A stretch of DNA of 31,709 nt from Synergistaceae bacterium (GTDB lineage: Bacteria > Synergistota > Synergistia > Synergistales > Aminobacteriaceae), in NCBI GenBank assembly GCA_031289165.1, contig JAITPZ010000070.1, positions 1 through 31,709 on the forward strand, in the 5' to 3' direction. Position 1 is the first letter of the stretch; each line of letters starts with the position of its first letter. Shown here in pieces: positions 16,400-24,661 of this stretch. The notes below the pieces were generated by a model that saw only the letters and a list, made by a program, of their open reading frames with translations, had not been told where the DNA came from and made no database searches. The translations under genes were made by a program, and so were the position numbers.

Positions 16400-16527
16400 C
16401 AGCGCCGGAGCTGCTCTTCAAACTTCGATGGCCTGATGGTTTTATCTGTCCAAAATGCGGTCATGCAAGTTATTATGGCGATGTTCTATTTGGCTCTTTG
16501 ACTTCAATCAGATTTGGGAAGGGATGA
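16399..16527 (+). pseudogene. IS1595-family transposase remnant (zinc-ribbon N-terminus)
   Basis: This short frame encodes LFKLRWPDGFICPKCGH and then ASYYGD. That is the characteristic zinc-ribbon start of IS1595/ISXO2-type transposases (RWPDGFxCPxCGxxxYY). A stop codon lies directly upstream and the frame ends after about 42 codons, so the catalytic DDE-like domain is gone. Codon use is more AT-rich than in neighbouring genes. The cupin start codon follows the stop immediately. Confidence 0.8.
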
Positions 16528-16878
16528 GTGGCATTGAAAACGTACAAAAGCGCTGAAATAAAAAAAATCGACAGGTGGCCCGGCCTCACGGGAACTTTTG
16601 CGCATGGGGCGGGACTGAGCCTCGCGCACTGGGTGATGAAGAAGGACGCGGCGCTGCCGCCTCACAGTCACCCGCATGAGCAGATAACGTACGTGGTCAG
16701 CGGAAAGATCCGCTTCGAAGAGACGGGCGGCGCGACGCATGTCGTCGAAGCTGGCGGCTTCATCGTGTTCGCGCCGAACGAAACCCACGGAGGAACGGCG
16801 CTGGAGGAAACCATAGCTCTGGACGCCTTCAGCCCCGCCCGGGAAGATTGCAGGGCGGAGCAGGGCTGGAAGGATTGA
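16528..16878 (+). CDS. small single-domain cupin protein
   Basis: The 116-residue protein is a single cupin barrel. The first motif has the metal ligands in PPHSHPHEQITYVVSG (His-x-His and Glu, near 49-64) and the second has FAPNETHGG with the last His near 90. Such proteins bind a divalent metal and may be enzymes, binding proteins or sugar/amino-acid isomerase-like; the sequence does not tell which. The GTG start follows the transposase remnant's stop with GGGAAGGG a few bases upstream, so both promoter and ribosome binding site appear to come from the insertion sequence. It is convergent with nrdJ. Confidence 0.85.
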   Translation: MALKTYKSAEIKKIDRWPGLTGTFAHGAGLSLAHWVMKKDAALPPHSHPHEQITYVVSGKIRFEETGGATHVVEAGGFIVFAPNETHGGTALEETIALDAFSPAREDCRAEQGWKD

Positions 16879-16914
16879 ACGATGCTCGGAGCTTCGCCTG
16901 AAGGAATCCAAATT

Positions 16915-16950
16915 ATGGGGTCAGGGGGTCCAAGACCCCCTGGGTCTTGG
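16915..16950. repeat. GC-rich hairpin repeat between convergent genes
   Basis: CAGGGGGTC-CAA-GACCCCCTG (16922-16942) is a perfect 9-bp stem with a 3-base loop, embedded in GGGGTC/GGGTCTTGGGAAGGG sequence. It resembles the second hairpin of the dispersed repeat family in this window. No long U-run follows on either strand, so terminator function for the cupin gene or nrdJ is uncertain. Confidence 0.6.
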
Positions 16951-16994
16951 GAAGGGAAGCGTATTCCCCTGAGATAGCTCAAGTCATATTATTT

Positions 16995-19577
16995 TTATTT
17001 GCACGGGCTGTAGCCGCAACTGAAACAGTAGGCGCAGCCCGAGATCATTTCCAGAGGGGCTTTGCACTCCGGACATATGGCTCCTCCCTCGTGGCGCGGC
17101 GCGGGCATCGCGTCCTTTCTTTCGACCAGCTTTTCGAGCAGCAGCGCGATGGCGTCCGGGATGGAGCGGGCGACGTGCGATTCGTCGAACCCGAACATCC
17201 AGTACTCTTTTCCCGAAAGCCCCTTGAGCGTGTCGATAAAATCCTCAAGCTTGCTCCCGGACCTGAGGCCGATGGAGATGACCCTCGACAGGGCCTCCGT
17301 CATGGCTTTGAGCTCCGAGCCGCTCTTTCCGACGGTGATGAAAATCTCAAAGGGGTCGTTTCCGTCGAAGTTGATCGTGATGTAGATGCTGCCCCACGGC
17401 GTGCTCTCCTTGATCGTTTTGCCGAACACGACGAGGCCCGGGCGCTCCTTGACGCGTCCCGACCCCGTGGACTCCTCCGTCTTTTTGATTTCGATGGGCT
17501 GGTACGAACGCGAGCCGTCCCTGTATATGGTGATGCCCTTGCATCCCAGGCGATAGCACGCCTCGTAGACCTGCCGGACGTCCTCTACTGCGGCGTTGTT
17601 AGGCAGGTTCACCGTCTTGCTGACGCCCGAATCCACGATGCGCGCGAACACACCCGTCACGTCCACGTGCTGCTGCGTCGTGATATCGTAGGCAGTGACC
17701 CAGGTTTTGCCGGAAAGGCGATTCGTGCCTCGGTACTCCGCCTTCTGCTCCTCGGAGAGCAGCTTGTGCCAGAATTCGCGCGCCTCCGTCCCCGAACCGT
17801 CCACCTTCGCGATGTGGCGGCTCCAGGACCACGCGAAATTGGGTTCGATGCCCGAACTCGCGTCGAGAATCATGGAGATGGAGCCCGTGGGCGCTATGGA
17901 AAGGCGGCGGCTGTTGCGCATCTGCCCATGCACCAGGCTGTGCAGGGCCGCTTTCGCCTCCTCGAAGGCGTGCCCCCGGTTCGGCTTGCGGAATTCGAGC
18001 AACGTGTTGACCAGGGTTCGGGGAATCAGCGCTGACTGCTGCATACGGACCAGCAACTGATCGTATTCCTCCTCGGAAAGGAACAGGAACCACTCGTCGC
18101 TGAAGAGAACGCCCTCGCTGAACAGGCGCTCGCCGTCCTCGATTTTATTTCTGAATTGATCGAAGAGCTCCTGAACCAGCGGGGATTCGGGAAAGGGATC
18201 CTTACCCGCGTCGCTGACAATCCGGGACGTCGCCAGAAGCGCCTCTGTCGCGAGAACTCCGCCCAAGCGTTCGCAGTACACGCGAAACTCCGGGCTGCCG
18301 TAGACGATATCCTGCAGGATGGCGGCGTCCGCAAGCCCCATGATCCCCAGGCCCACGGGACGAATCCTTCGGGTACGCTCCCCTATCTTCTCCAGAGGAT
18401 AGCTGCACGCGTCGATGACAAGATCCAGATAGTAGACGGACCTCGACACCTGGTCCTCGAACTCGTCCCAATCGAACTTCCCGTCCCTGCCGACGAACGC
18501 CTCCACGTTGATGGAGCCGAGATTGCAGCTCGTGTAGTTCGGAAGCGGCTGCTCGCCGCAGGGATTGGTGGACTCGATGACCCATTCCTCCCCCATCTTC
18601 AGGAGGTTGTCCTGCTGCGCCCTGTCGATGAAAAAGATGCCTGGGTCTCCGCGCTTCCATGCGCTTTCGCAGATACGCCCCATGAGATCGCGCGCCTTCA
18701 CGGTCTCGACGGCGGTCCCGTCGGCCCGGGAGATCAGGTCGAAGTCCCCGTTCTTCGCGGTCGAGTCCATCAGTTTATCGGAAACGGCCACGGAGATATT
18801 GAAGTAGGAAAGTTTTCCGTCCTCGGTCTTGGAGTCGATAAAACGGTAAATATCCGGATGATCGTCGAACAGCATCCCCATGAGGGCCGCCCGGCGCTTA
18901 CCACCCTGCACCACCACGGCCCCCATCGTGTTCCAGGTCTCCATGAAGGAGACGGGGCCGGAAGCCCTGCCGCCGGTTCCGGCGCGAATTTCCGAGCCGT
19001 ACTCGCGCAGCCGCCCGAAGTTGCCGCCCACCCCGCCGCCGAACTTGCTGATGATGCTGGCGTCCCTCACGGACTCGAAAATCCCGTCGATGCTGTCGGG
19101 AACGCTGATGACGAAGCAGGCAAAAAGCTGCTGGCTCTGGGTGCGGGAGTCGAAGAGGCGCGCGTAGTCCGCGAACGTCATCATGTCCACGGGTTTGTAA
19201 ATGATGGAGGCGAACTCCGGCAGAACGGTGAGCCCCGCCGACGCGCTGAAAAGACAGGGCGAGTTGAAGAGAAAACGCCGGCCCAGGATGTCGGCCGTGA
19301 TGTTCTTCTCCAGAATCTGCAGCCACTCCGAAGAATGGGGATCGGAGGGGTCGAGGCAGGCCGTCTCCGCGCTCGCGACCGTGCGCGCCACGCGGCGGGC
19401 AAATTCCTCGAAGCTCCTCTCCTTACGCAGGGATTGCGTTCCCTCGTCGTAACGCTGAACAAAATACCTCTGCTCCAGAAGCCACATGGCGTTTTCCGAC
19501 AGGCGAGGCACAGGCTGAATCTCAAAGGCTCCAGGGGGGAAATGAACGGTAAACCGTTCCTTCAGCGAACGCGTCAA
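16995..19577 (-). CDS. nrdJ: adenosylcobalamin-dependent (class II) ribonucleotide reductase
   Basis: This enzyme reduces ribonucleotides to deoxyribonucleotides using a B12-generated thiyl radical, so it works with or without oxygen. The 860-residue protein shows the class II core: FNSPCLFSASAG, a redox Cys in FACFVISVPDS (Cys154), and NPCGEQPLPNYTSCNLGS, which holds Asn338, the radical Cys340, Glu342 and the second redox Cys351. The C-terminal part has a TSCPD-type domain (about 735-815, SGSELKAM...) and a zinc ribbon with CPEC and CFSCGYSPC whose cysteines probably re-reduce the active site. The TTG at 19577, eight bases after AAAGGAG, is the better start; a GTG at 19586 lies on the ribosome binding site itself. 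No cobalamin riboswitch is recognisable upstream. Confidence 0.95.
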   Translation of the reverse strand: MTRSLKERFTVHFPPGAFEIQPVPRLSENAMWLLEQRYFVQRYDEGTQSLRKERSFEEFARRVARTVASAETACLDPSDPHSSEWLQILEKNITADILGRRFLFNSPCLFSASAGLTVLPEFASIIYKPVDMMTFADYARLFDSRTQSQQLFACFVISVPDSIDGIFESVRDASIISKFGGGVGGNFGRLREYGSEIRAGTGGRASGPVSFMETWNTMGAVVVQGGKRRAALMGMLFDDHPDIYRFIDSKTEDGKLSYFNISVAVSDKLMDSTAKNGDFDLISRADGTAVETVKARDLMGRICESAWKRGDPGIFFIDRAQQDNLLKMGEEWVIESTNPCGEQPLPNYTSCNLGSINVEAFVGRDGKFDWDEFEDQVSRSVYYLDLVIDACSYPLEKIGERTRRIRPVGLGIMGLADAAILQDIVYGSPEFRVYCERLGGVLATEALLATSRIVSDAGKDPFPESPLVQELFDQFRNKIEDGERLFSEGVLFSDEWFLFLSEEEYDQLLVRMQQSALIPRTLVNTLLEFRKPNRGHAFEEAKAALHSLVHGQMRNSRRLSIAPTGSISMILDASSGIEPNFAWSWSRHIAKVDGSGTEAREFWHKLLSEEQKAEYRGTNRLSGKTWVTAYDITTQQHVDVTGVFARIVDSGVSKTVNLPNNAAVEDVRQVYEACYRLGCKGITIYRDGSRSYQPIEIKKTEESTGSGRVKERPGLVVFGKTIKESTPWGSIYITINFDGNDPFEIFITVGKSGSELKAMTEALSRVISIGLRSGSKLEDFIDTLKGLSGKEYWMFGFDESHVARSIPDAIALLLEKLVERKDAMPAPRHEGGAICPECKAPLEMISGCAYCFSCGYSPCK

Positions 19578-19621
19578 ATACGCCACTCCTTTATTGTTTA
19601 ATAAAAAGTTGATGCTGATGC

Positions 19622-19656
19622 AAAAAATTCATCGGTCGATAAATTTCAAACGACCG
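19622..19656 (-). terminator. probable terminator before nrdJ
   Basis: On the minus strand CGGTCG and CGACCG (6-bp stem, 12-base loop) are followed within a few bases by ATTTTTT. It lies about 40 bases after the exported-protein gene and upstream of nrdJ. The short stem makes it moderate evidence. Confidence 0.5.
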
Positions 19657-19696
19657 GTACACCTGGGAAAGGATTCACGGTATTAGGCGGGCGCTA

Positions 19697-21667
19697 TTAT
19701 TTCTCGACCCTGATCCAGACCGCTTCCTGTCCCTCGTAGGTACTGCCGTCGGGCGCGATACCGAGGCCAGCGGAGCCGCTGAGGCCGAACTTCGCAGCGT
19801 TTTCGATCAGCTCCAGTTTATCTTCGTCACTACCCACCTGCAGGCCAATCCAGATGTCCCCGTCCTTTTCGAGGAACGTGGCGCCGGCAAAGGGCACCTC
19901 CAAATCTTCGAGATCCAGCTCGGGCTCCTGAGCGATCTGCGCTTCCACCATTCCCCTGAGAACCAGAAGAGTCGCGAGGGGCGATTCTTCGTCGTCGAAT
20001 TCGTCATCATCCTCGATTCCGAGAGCCTTCGCCACTTCCAGAAGCCTGGGGAGAAGGCGCTTCTCCGCGGGAACGTCCACCAGGGAAAATTCGATAAAGG
20101 ACGCCTCCAGGGCGGGGTTCCACAGCCTGATGAAGCTCACCGGAAGGTCCGCGTTCAGAATATTCCCGACCATACCCGCCTGGTCTTTGGGAAGAGACTC
20201 GAGAGCGGCTCCCAGAGGGGAATTCACGTCGCCAACCTCCCGCCTCAGCCAGTCCCAGATCGAGACCACGTCGATAAAGCCGCCCGCAATGAGCTTTTTT
20301 TCGAGAAGCCCGGCAACCGCCGGTGAAACCTCCGGTTTTTTATCCAGCCCGTCGGGATCAACCACGCCGAAAAAGAGGGTGTCCCCCCTGGCCCCCACCA
20401 GCAGGGGCACGGGTACCAGCGCAGGATCCACCCTCACCAGCGGATCCCATCCGCTGACCTTGAGAGGCGACATCGGAACGGCGTTCGTAAAATCCGGGTC
20501 CGCGAGGAGTTTTTTCAAAATCGAGCCCGCTACTCCCTCCCGTCCGGTCAGCGCCACGTACATCCCCGGCGCCGGCCTGCCCATCAACGTGGCGTTGCTT
20601 CCTCCCACCAGGGAAAAACTTCCCGTAAGAAGGTTCTCGATGTCCTTTTCTTCAATACCCACCCTGCTCGTTTCCCTTATGAACCTCGCCCACAATCTCT
20701 CCGCCTCCGGAAAGACCTTCAGGTTCGACGCGCTGAAGTCCGTGATGCCCGCAACTCCGAAAAGCAGTTTCCCGGCGCCGGCGAGAAAGATACCCCCCCC
20801 TGCGGACGCCTGAAGGTTCCTGATTCGCTCCGCCGTGGAAAGCGACTCCAGAATGTTCGCCGCGCAGGAGATCAGGAAACTGTCCGGCTTCAAATCAAAG
20901 GCCGTCTCAAATTCCAGAGGGGCTTTGAAGATGCTCTTCAGGGTCTTCATCGCCTCGGCGTTCCGGCTGTCTCCGTCGTCGGTCAGCGCCTCGATCGTGG
21001 ATATGTCGATGTGGAGGAAGTAATAGTCGGGGGAGTCGAACTTCCGCTTCGGAGCGAGGCGTTTCTTCGCGTCCGCCAGAGCGTTCAGAGAGTCCTGAAG
21101 GTCTTTGGGGGAACTCGCCACCAGAAGCAGGTCGTCTCTGGCGCTCAGTGCGCCCCCTCCATCGACGGTGTAGTACGGCCCCGCCTCTCCCGTCTGCACC
21201 TTCGGGTTGATGCCCGCAGCCAGCAGCAGGCCGCCCTCCCCCAGCAAAAGCGTCACCACGTCCGCGGCGTCGGCCTTCCCTGCCGCGACGCGGTCCAGTT
21301 TGGCCTGCTGCTCCGGAGGCATGGAAGCCGCGATCTGCAGGAAGGGAGTTTCATCCGCGGTCGTCCCCACCGCCAGAGCCAGCGACTTTACGGGGATCTG
21401 CGCGACGACGCTCGCGACAAGCTGCAATCCCTGCAGCTCCTGGGGAGGCATCAGGGAAGCGAGCATGTCCACGTTATCCCGTGAAAAAATATGCCTCAGC
21501 ATTCCTCCCGGATCGTCCACGCGCGCCGACAGATAGATCGACTCGTCAGGTCTGGCGCTGAGCGCGTCCTCGGGGTTCCCCGCCCAGGCGACAGGGGAGA
21601 AAAGGGGAGAGAAAACAAGAAGAGCGAAAACAAACGACAGCGCGAAAAACCTGCGGAGCCTCGGCAA
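19697..21667 (-). CDS. large exported protein of unknown function
   Basis: I do not recognise this gene with certainty. The 656-residue product begins with a clear signal peptide (PRLRRFFALSFVFALLVFSPLF, cleavage probably after PVAWA near residue 30 from the TTG start), so it is exported to the periplasm or cell surface. The mature part has no Cys-rich, transmembrane or catalytic motif I can name; it alternates hydrophobic and charged segments and has an acidic stretch EDDDEFDDEE in its last quarter. The opening (PDESIYLSARVDDPGGML) recalls DUF3352-like exported proteins, a weak resemblance. The TTG at 21667 is chosen because AAAGGGAGG lies 8 bases upstream and the signal peptide then starts correctly; the frame extends to an ATG at 21727 inside tpiA. 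Confidence 0.75.
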   Translation of the reverse strand: MPRLRRFFALSFVFALLVFSPLFSPVAWAGNPEDALSARPDESIYLSARVDDPGGMLRHIFSRDNVDMLASLMPPQELQGLQLVASVVAQIPVKSLALAVGTTADETPFLQIAASMPPEQQAKLDRVAAGKADAADVVTLLLGEGGLLLAAGINPKVQTGEAGPYYTVDGGGALSARDDLLLVASSPKDLQDSLNALADAKKRLAPKRKFDSPDYYFLHIDISTIEALTDDGDSRNAEAMKTLKSIFKAPLEFETAFDLKPDSFLISCAANILESLSTAERIRNLQASAGGGIFLAGAGKLLFGVAGITDFSASNLKVFPEAERLWARFIRETSRVGIEEKDIENLLTGSFSLVGGSNATLMGRPAPGMYVALTGREGVAGSILKKLLADPDFTNAVPMSPLKVSGWDPLVRVDPALVPVPLLVGARGDTLFFGVVDPDGLDKKPEVSPAVAGLLEKKLIAGGFIDVVSIWDWLRREVGDVNSPLGAALESLPKDQAGMVGNILNADLPVSFIRLWNPALEASFIEFSLVDVPAEKRLLPRLLEVAKALGIEDDDEFDDEESPLATLLVLRGMVEAQIAQEPELDLEDLEVPFAGATFLEKDGDIWIGLQVGSDEDKLELIENAAKFGLSGSAGLGIAPDGSTYEGQEAVWIRVEK

Positions 21668-21713
21668 TGCAGCCGCCTCCCTTTCAGTTGGGTTTATCAA
21701 TTCGGGTTCCGGT

Positions 21714-22502
21714 TCAGATTCCGGCATATGCTTTGTAGATCTGCAAAAAAGAGTCCGCTTTCAGAGAGGCGCCCCCCACGAGGGCGCCATCGATGGCGTC
21801 CATGGACAAAAGCTCCCGCGCGTTGTCGGGTTTCACGCTGCCGCCGTAAAGTACAACAAGCGACGCCGACCGGCCGGTTTGTTCCTGAACGAGTTTTTTG
21901 CTGAGGGCGCAGACCTCCTGCGCCTCGGCGGAGGTTGCGGACTTCCCCGTCCCGATGGCCCACACCGGTTCATAGGCGTAGACGATCTTCTCCGTCTCCA
22001 GGGCGGAAAGGCCGGCGAGCGCCGCGCGGAGCTGTCGCGACACGACGTCGAAGGTTTTATCGGCCTCCCGTTCCTCAAGTGTCTCGCCGTAGCAGAATAC
22101 CGGTATGAATCCGGCGTTCAGCGCGGCCCTGAGCTTTTTTGCGATCAGCTCGTCGCCCTCGCCAAAAACAGCCCGCCGCTCGCTGTGCCCCAGAATGACG
22201 TGAGTACATCCCGCGTCCTTCAGCATGGGAAGAGAAACCTCTCCGGTGAAGGCCCCCTTCGGCTCGAAGTACGCGTTCTGCGCCCCCAAAATGGGCGTCG
22301 CGCCCTTCATTTTCCCGATCGCGCCCCCGGCCGCGGCCAGAGAGGTGAAGGGAGGGAACACGGCGACCTCGAGCGTCTTTCCCATCGCCGCAACGAGCGC
22401 CTGAGACGAGGCCAGCTCCCTGGCGAAATCCCCGAAAAAGGACTCGGTCTCCCCGCGGTTCAGGTTCATTTTCCAGTTGCCGTACAGGTAAATTTTCTTC
22501 AT
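21714..22502 (-). CDS. tpiA: triosephosphate isomerase
   Basis: TpiA interconverts dihydroxyacetone phosphate and glyceraldehyde 3-phosphate in glycolysis and gluconeogenesis. The 262-residue protein has all key features: GNWKMN (catalytic Lys11), GHSERR (catalytic His106), the catalytic Glu178 in AYEPVWAIGTG with the flexible loop, YGGSVKPDN and GALVGGASL for phosphate binding. The ATG is preceded by a G-rich site about 13 bases upstream. It lies 34 bases after pgk, and the two are evidently co-transcribed. Confidence 0.97.
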   Translation of the reverse strand: MKKIYLYGNWKMNLNRGETESFFGDFARELASSQALVAAMGKTLEVAVFPPFTSLAAAGGAIGKMKGATPILGAQNAYFEPKGAFTGEVSLPMLKDAGCTHVILGHSERRAVFGEGDELIAKKLRAALNAGFIPVFCYGETLEEREADKTFDVVSRQLRAALAGLSALETEKIVYAYEPVWAIGTGKSATSAEAQEVCALSKKLVQEQTGRSASLVVLYGGSVKPDNARELLSMDAIDGALVGGASLKADSFLQIYKAYAGI

Positions 22503-22536
22503 AATTTTTATCTGGTTCCCCTTTCGTCTGACCGTA

Positions 22537-23727
22537 TCAGGCTTCGAGGGGGGCCATTCCCGGCAGTTTCTTCCCCTCGCAGTACTCGAGGCTGGCGCCG
22601 CCCCCGGTGGAAACCCAGGAGACCTTGTCCTCGAAGCCGAACTCCCTGACGGCGGATGCCGTGTCGCCGCCGCCGATGACGGAGGTCGCGCCGGCAGCCG
22701 TGCACTTCACCACGGCCTCCCCCACCGCGATGGTCCCGGCGGCGAAGAGCTTGTTCTCGAACACGCCCATAGGGCCGTTCCAGAGCACGGATTTCGCCCC
22801 CGTCAGAGCCTCGGCGAAGAGTTTCGCCGTTTTCGGGCCGATGTCGAGCCCCATTTTGTCGGCGGGCATCGAGGCGCTGTCGACCACGGCCGTCTCCTTC
22901 GCCTCCAGCCCATCGGCGACGACGCTGTCCACGGGCAGAAGGATTTTGACGCCCATGCCCTCCGCCTTCTTCAGCGTCTCGCGCGCGAAGTCGAGCCGGT
23001 CCGCCTCGCAGAGGGATTTGCCTACGGGATGTCCCTGCGCCTTCAGGAAGGTGTAGGCCATTCCCCCACCGATCAGGATCGTGGTGGCCTCGTTCAGCAG
23101 GTTGCCCACGACGTCGATTTTGTCGGAAACCTTCGCGCCCCCCAGAATGAGGACGTAGGGCTTCACGGGATGTTCGCTGACGGACCCCAGCATCTCGCCC
23201 TCCTTCACGAGGACGTCGCCGGCGAAGGACGGCAGGACGGACATGATCCCGTTCGTGGACGCGTCGGCCCTGTGAGACGCGCTGAACGCGTCCATGACGA
23301 AGACGTCGAACGCTTTGCCGAGTTGCGCGGCGAAGGCCGCGTCGTTCTCCTGTTCCTCGGCGTGAAAGCGCACGTTCTCCAGCAGCAGGATATCGCCCTT
23401 CGGGAGCTTCTCCATCGCCGCCGCGACCCTGGGCCCCACGCATTCGTCAACAAAATGAACCTTCTTTCCGTACGCCTTTTCGACGTCCGGAACGATCTGT
23501 CCCAAAGACATCTCCGGAACGGGCTTCCCCTTCGGTCGCCCAAAATGCGAGACCAGGGCGACCTTCGCCCCCGCGTCCAGCAGCTTTCCGATCGTCGAGG
23601 AGTGAGCGCGAATACGAGCGTCGTCCGTAACCTTCCCGTTTTTAAAAGGCACGTTGAAGTCGACGCGCACCAGCGCCTTTTTGTTTTCGACGTCCCGGGA
23701 CCCGAATGTTTTCAGTTTCACCTGCAT
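22537..23727 (-). CDS. pgk: phosphoglycerate kinase
   Basis: Pgk transfers phosphate between 1,3-bisphosphoglycerate and ADP in glycolysis. The roughly 396-residue protein has the substrate-site segments RVDFNVPF and SHFGRPKG, MDAFSASHRADAST, KPYVLILGGAKVSDKI, the nucleotide-site VLWNGPMGVFE and the C-terminal STGGGASLEYCEG. Ala-Phe-Ser-Ala-Ser-His stands where many enzymes have AFGTAHR. The ATG at 23727 is only 3 bases from GGAGGG; the in-frame GTG at 23721 has better spacing and begins with the usual MKL-like sequence, so either may be used. It follows whiA on the same strand. Confidence 0.97.
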   Translation of the reverse strand: MQVKLKTFGSRDVENKKALVRVDFNVPFKNGKVTDDARIRAHSSTIGKLLDAGAKVALVSHFGRPKGKPVPEMSLGQIVPDVEKAYGKKVHFVDECVGPRVAAAMEKLPKGDILLLENVRFHAEEQENDAAFAAQLGKAFDVFVMDAFSASHRADASTNGIMSVLPSFAGDVLVKEGEMLGSVSEHPVKPYVLILGGAKVSDKIDVVGNLLNEATTILIGGGMAYTFLKAQGHPVGKSLCEADRLDFARETLKKAEGMGVKILLPVDSVVADGLEAKETAVVDSASMPADKMGLDIGPKTAKLFAEALTGAKSVLWNGPMGVFENKLFAAGTIAVGEAVVKCTAAGATSVIGGGDTASAVREFGFEDKVSWVSTGGGASLEYCEGKKLPGMAPLEA

Positions 23728-23761
23728 ATCCCTCCCTGAAATTTTCAATATAAATCAGCAA

Positions 23762-23788
23762 CGAGCATAAAAAGTCGCTTATTGCTCG
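23762..23788 (-). other. hairpin spanning the whiA stop codon
   Basis: On the minus strand CGAGCAATAA and TTATGCTCG pair with one bulge around an 8-base loop. The stem contains the whiA stop codon and precedes pgk by about 35 bases. Without a U-run it is more likely an mRNA structure than a terminator. Confidence 0.35.
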
Positions 23789-24660
23789 AACCCGTCCGTT
23801 TCACCCATAAATTCACACAGGCGTTTCCAGCGATATTTTATCGTACTTTTCGTAACGGGGGGGGATAAAACATCTCCAAGCTCCGAAAGCGACGCTTCGG
23901 GACAGGCCAGGCGCGCCTCGACAAGATCCCTGAGCGATGCCGGAAGCGTTTCGACGAGGTTGTCCCTCTGCAGTCTCAAAGCCAGCTCCAGCTGTTTTTC
24001 GGCGACCCGGAGAGATTTTCTGATGTTCGCCGTGTCACAGTTGCGCATGCGGTTGGCGCGGTCGCGCATCGAACGCAGGATCGCCCTGTCCTCCACGCGA
24101 AGCGAGATGCCCGTAAGGCCGATTTTGCTCAGAAAGGTCACGATCTCCTCCTGATTTCTCAGGATGATCTCATATGCGCCGTGTACCGTGCGCTCGCTTC
24201 GTGGAACGCGCGCCCTCTGCAAGAGTTTCCTCACGCGGGTGACGACGCCCCCCTCTCCGAATCTCATGACGAGATAATAACCGGATTTGGGAAAGTAAAG
24301 GGCTCCACAGCTCCCCCACGCCCCTCGGAGCCAGTCCCAGTTCCCGGAGGGCGTACAGCCCACTATTTCTCTGTGTATTTCCAGCGGCAGGGCCAGGCGA
24401 ACGCGTCCCTTCATGCTTTCAGGGATAAGCATTCGATCGGCCAGATTCAACGCCTCTCCCCACCGGGAGCTTTTCCAGAGCTTCAGGAGACGGCGCAGAA
24501 CACAGGGCCGTGAGCTGCCGAGGCGCACCGAATCGTTCCGTTCCCGTTCGCCGGGTCGGAGTCCCGCGATGATTCCCGCCACCTCCAGGGACGCGGCGTC
24601 CCCGGAAAGAACCGGAAACGAGGTCCACTCGTCCCACAGTTCCTCCACCAGAGAGGCCAC
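23779..24660 (-). CDS. whiA: WhiA-family DNA-binding protein
   Basis: WhiA combines a degenerate LAGLIDADG homing-endonuclease fold with a C-terminal helix-turn-helix. In actinobacteria it regulates sporulation genes and in Firmicutes it affects cell division; nuclease activity is not expected. The 293-residue protein shows the WhiA N-terminal region (about 15-100, with a degenerate GCTPSGNWDWLRGAWGSCG), a central NCDTANIRKSLRVA and the C-terminal helix-turn-helix (EASLSELGDVLSPPVTKSTI, then YRWKRLCEF). The GTG start is one base after the yvcK stop, with GGAGGG at the end of yvcK. The rapZ-yvcK-whiA order is conserved and confirms the assignment. Confidence 0.92.
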   Translation of the reverse strand: MASLVEELWDEWTSFPVLSGDAASLEVAGIIAGLRPGERERNDSVRLGSSRPCVLRRLLKLWKSSRWGEALNLADRMLIPESMKGRVRLALPLEIHREIVGCTPSGNWDWLRGAWGSCGALYFPKSGYYLVMRFGEGGVVTRVRKLLQRARVPRSERTVHGAYEIILRNQEEIVTFLSKIGLTGISLRVEDRAILRSMRDRANRMRNCDTANIRKSLRVAEKQLELALRLQRDNLVETLPASLRDLVEARLACPEASLSELGDVLSPPVTKSTIKYRWKRLCEFMGETDGFEQ

Positions 24661-24661
24661 G

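Noticed and set aside
19587..19696. Possible cobalamin riboswitch before nrdJ
   Set aside because: The gap is only about 110 bases, and I see no B12-box-like conserved sequence; only a short hairpin with a T-run.
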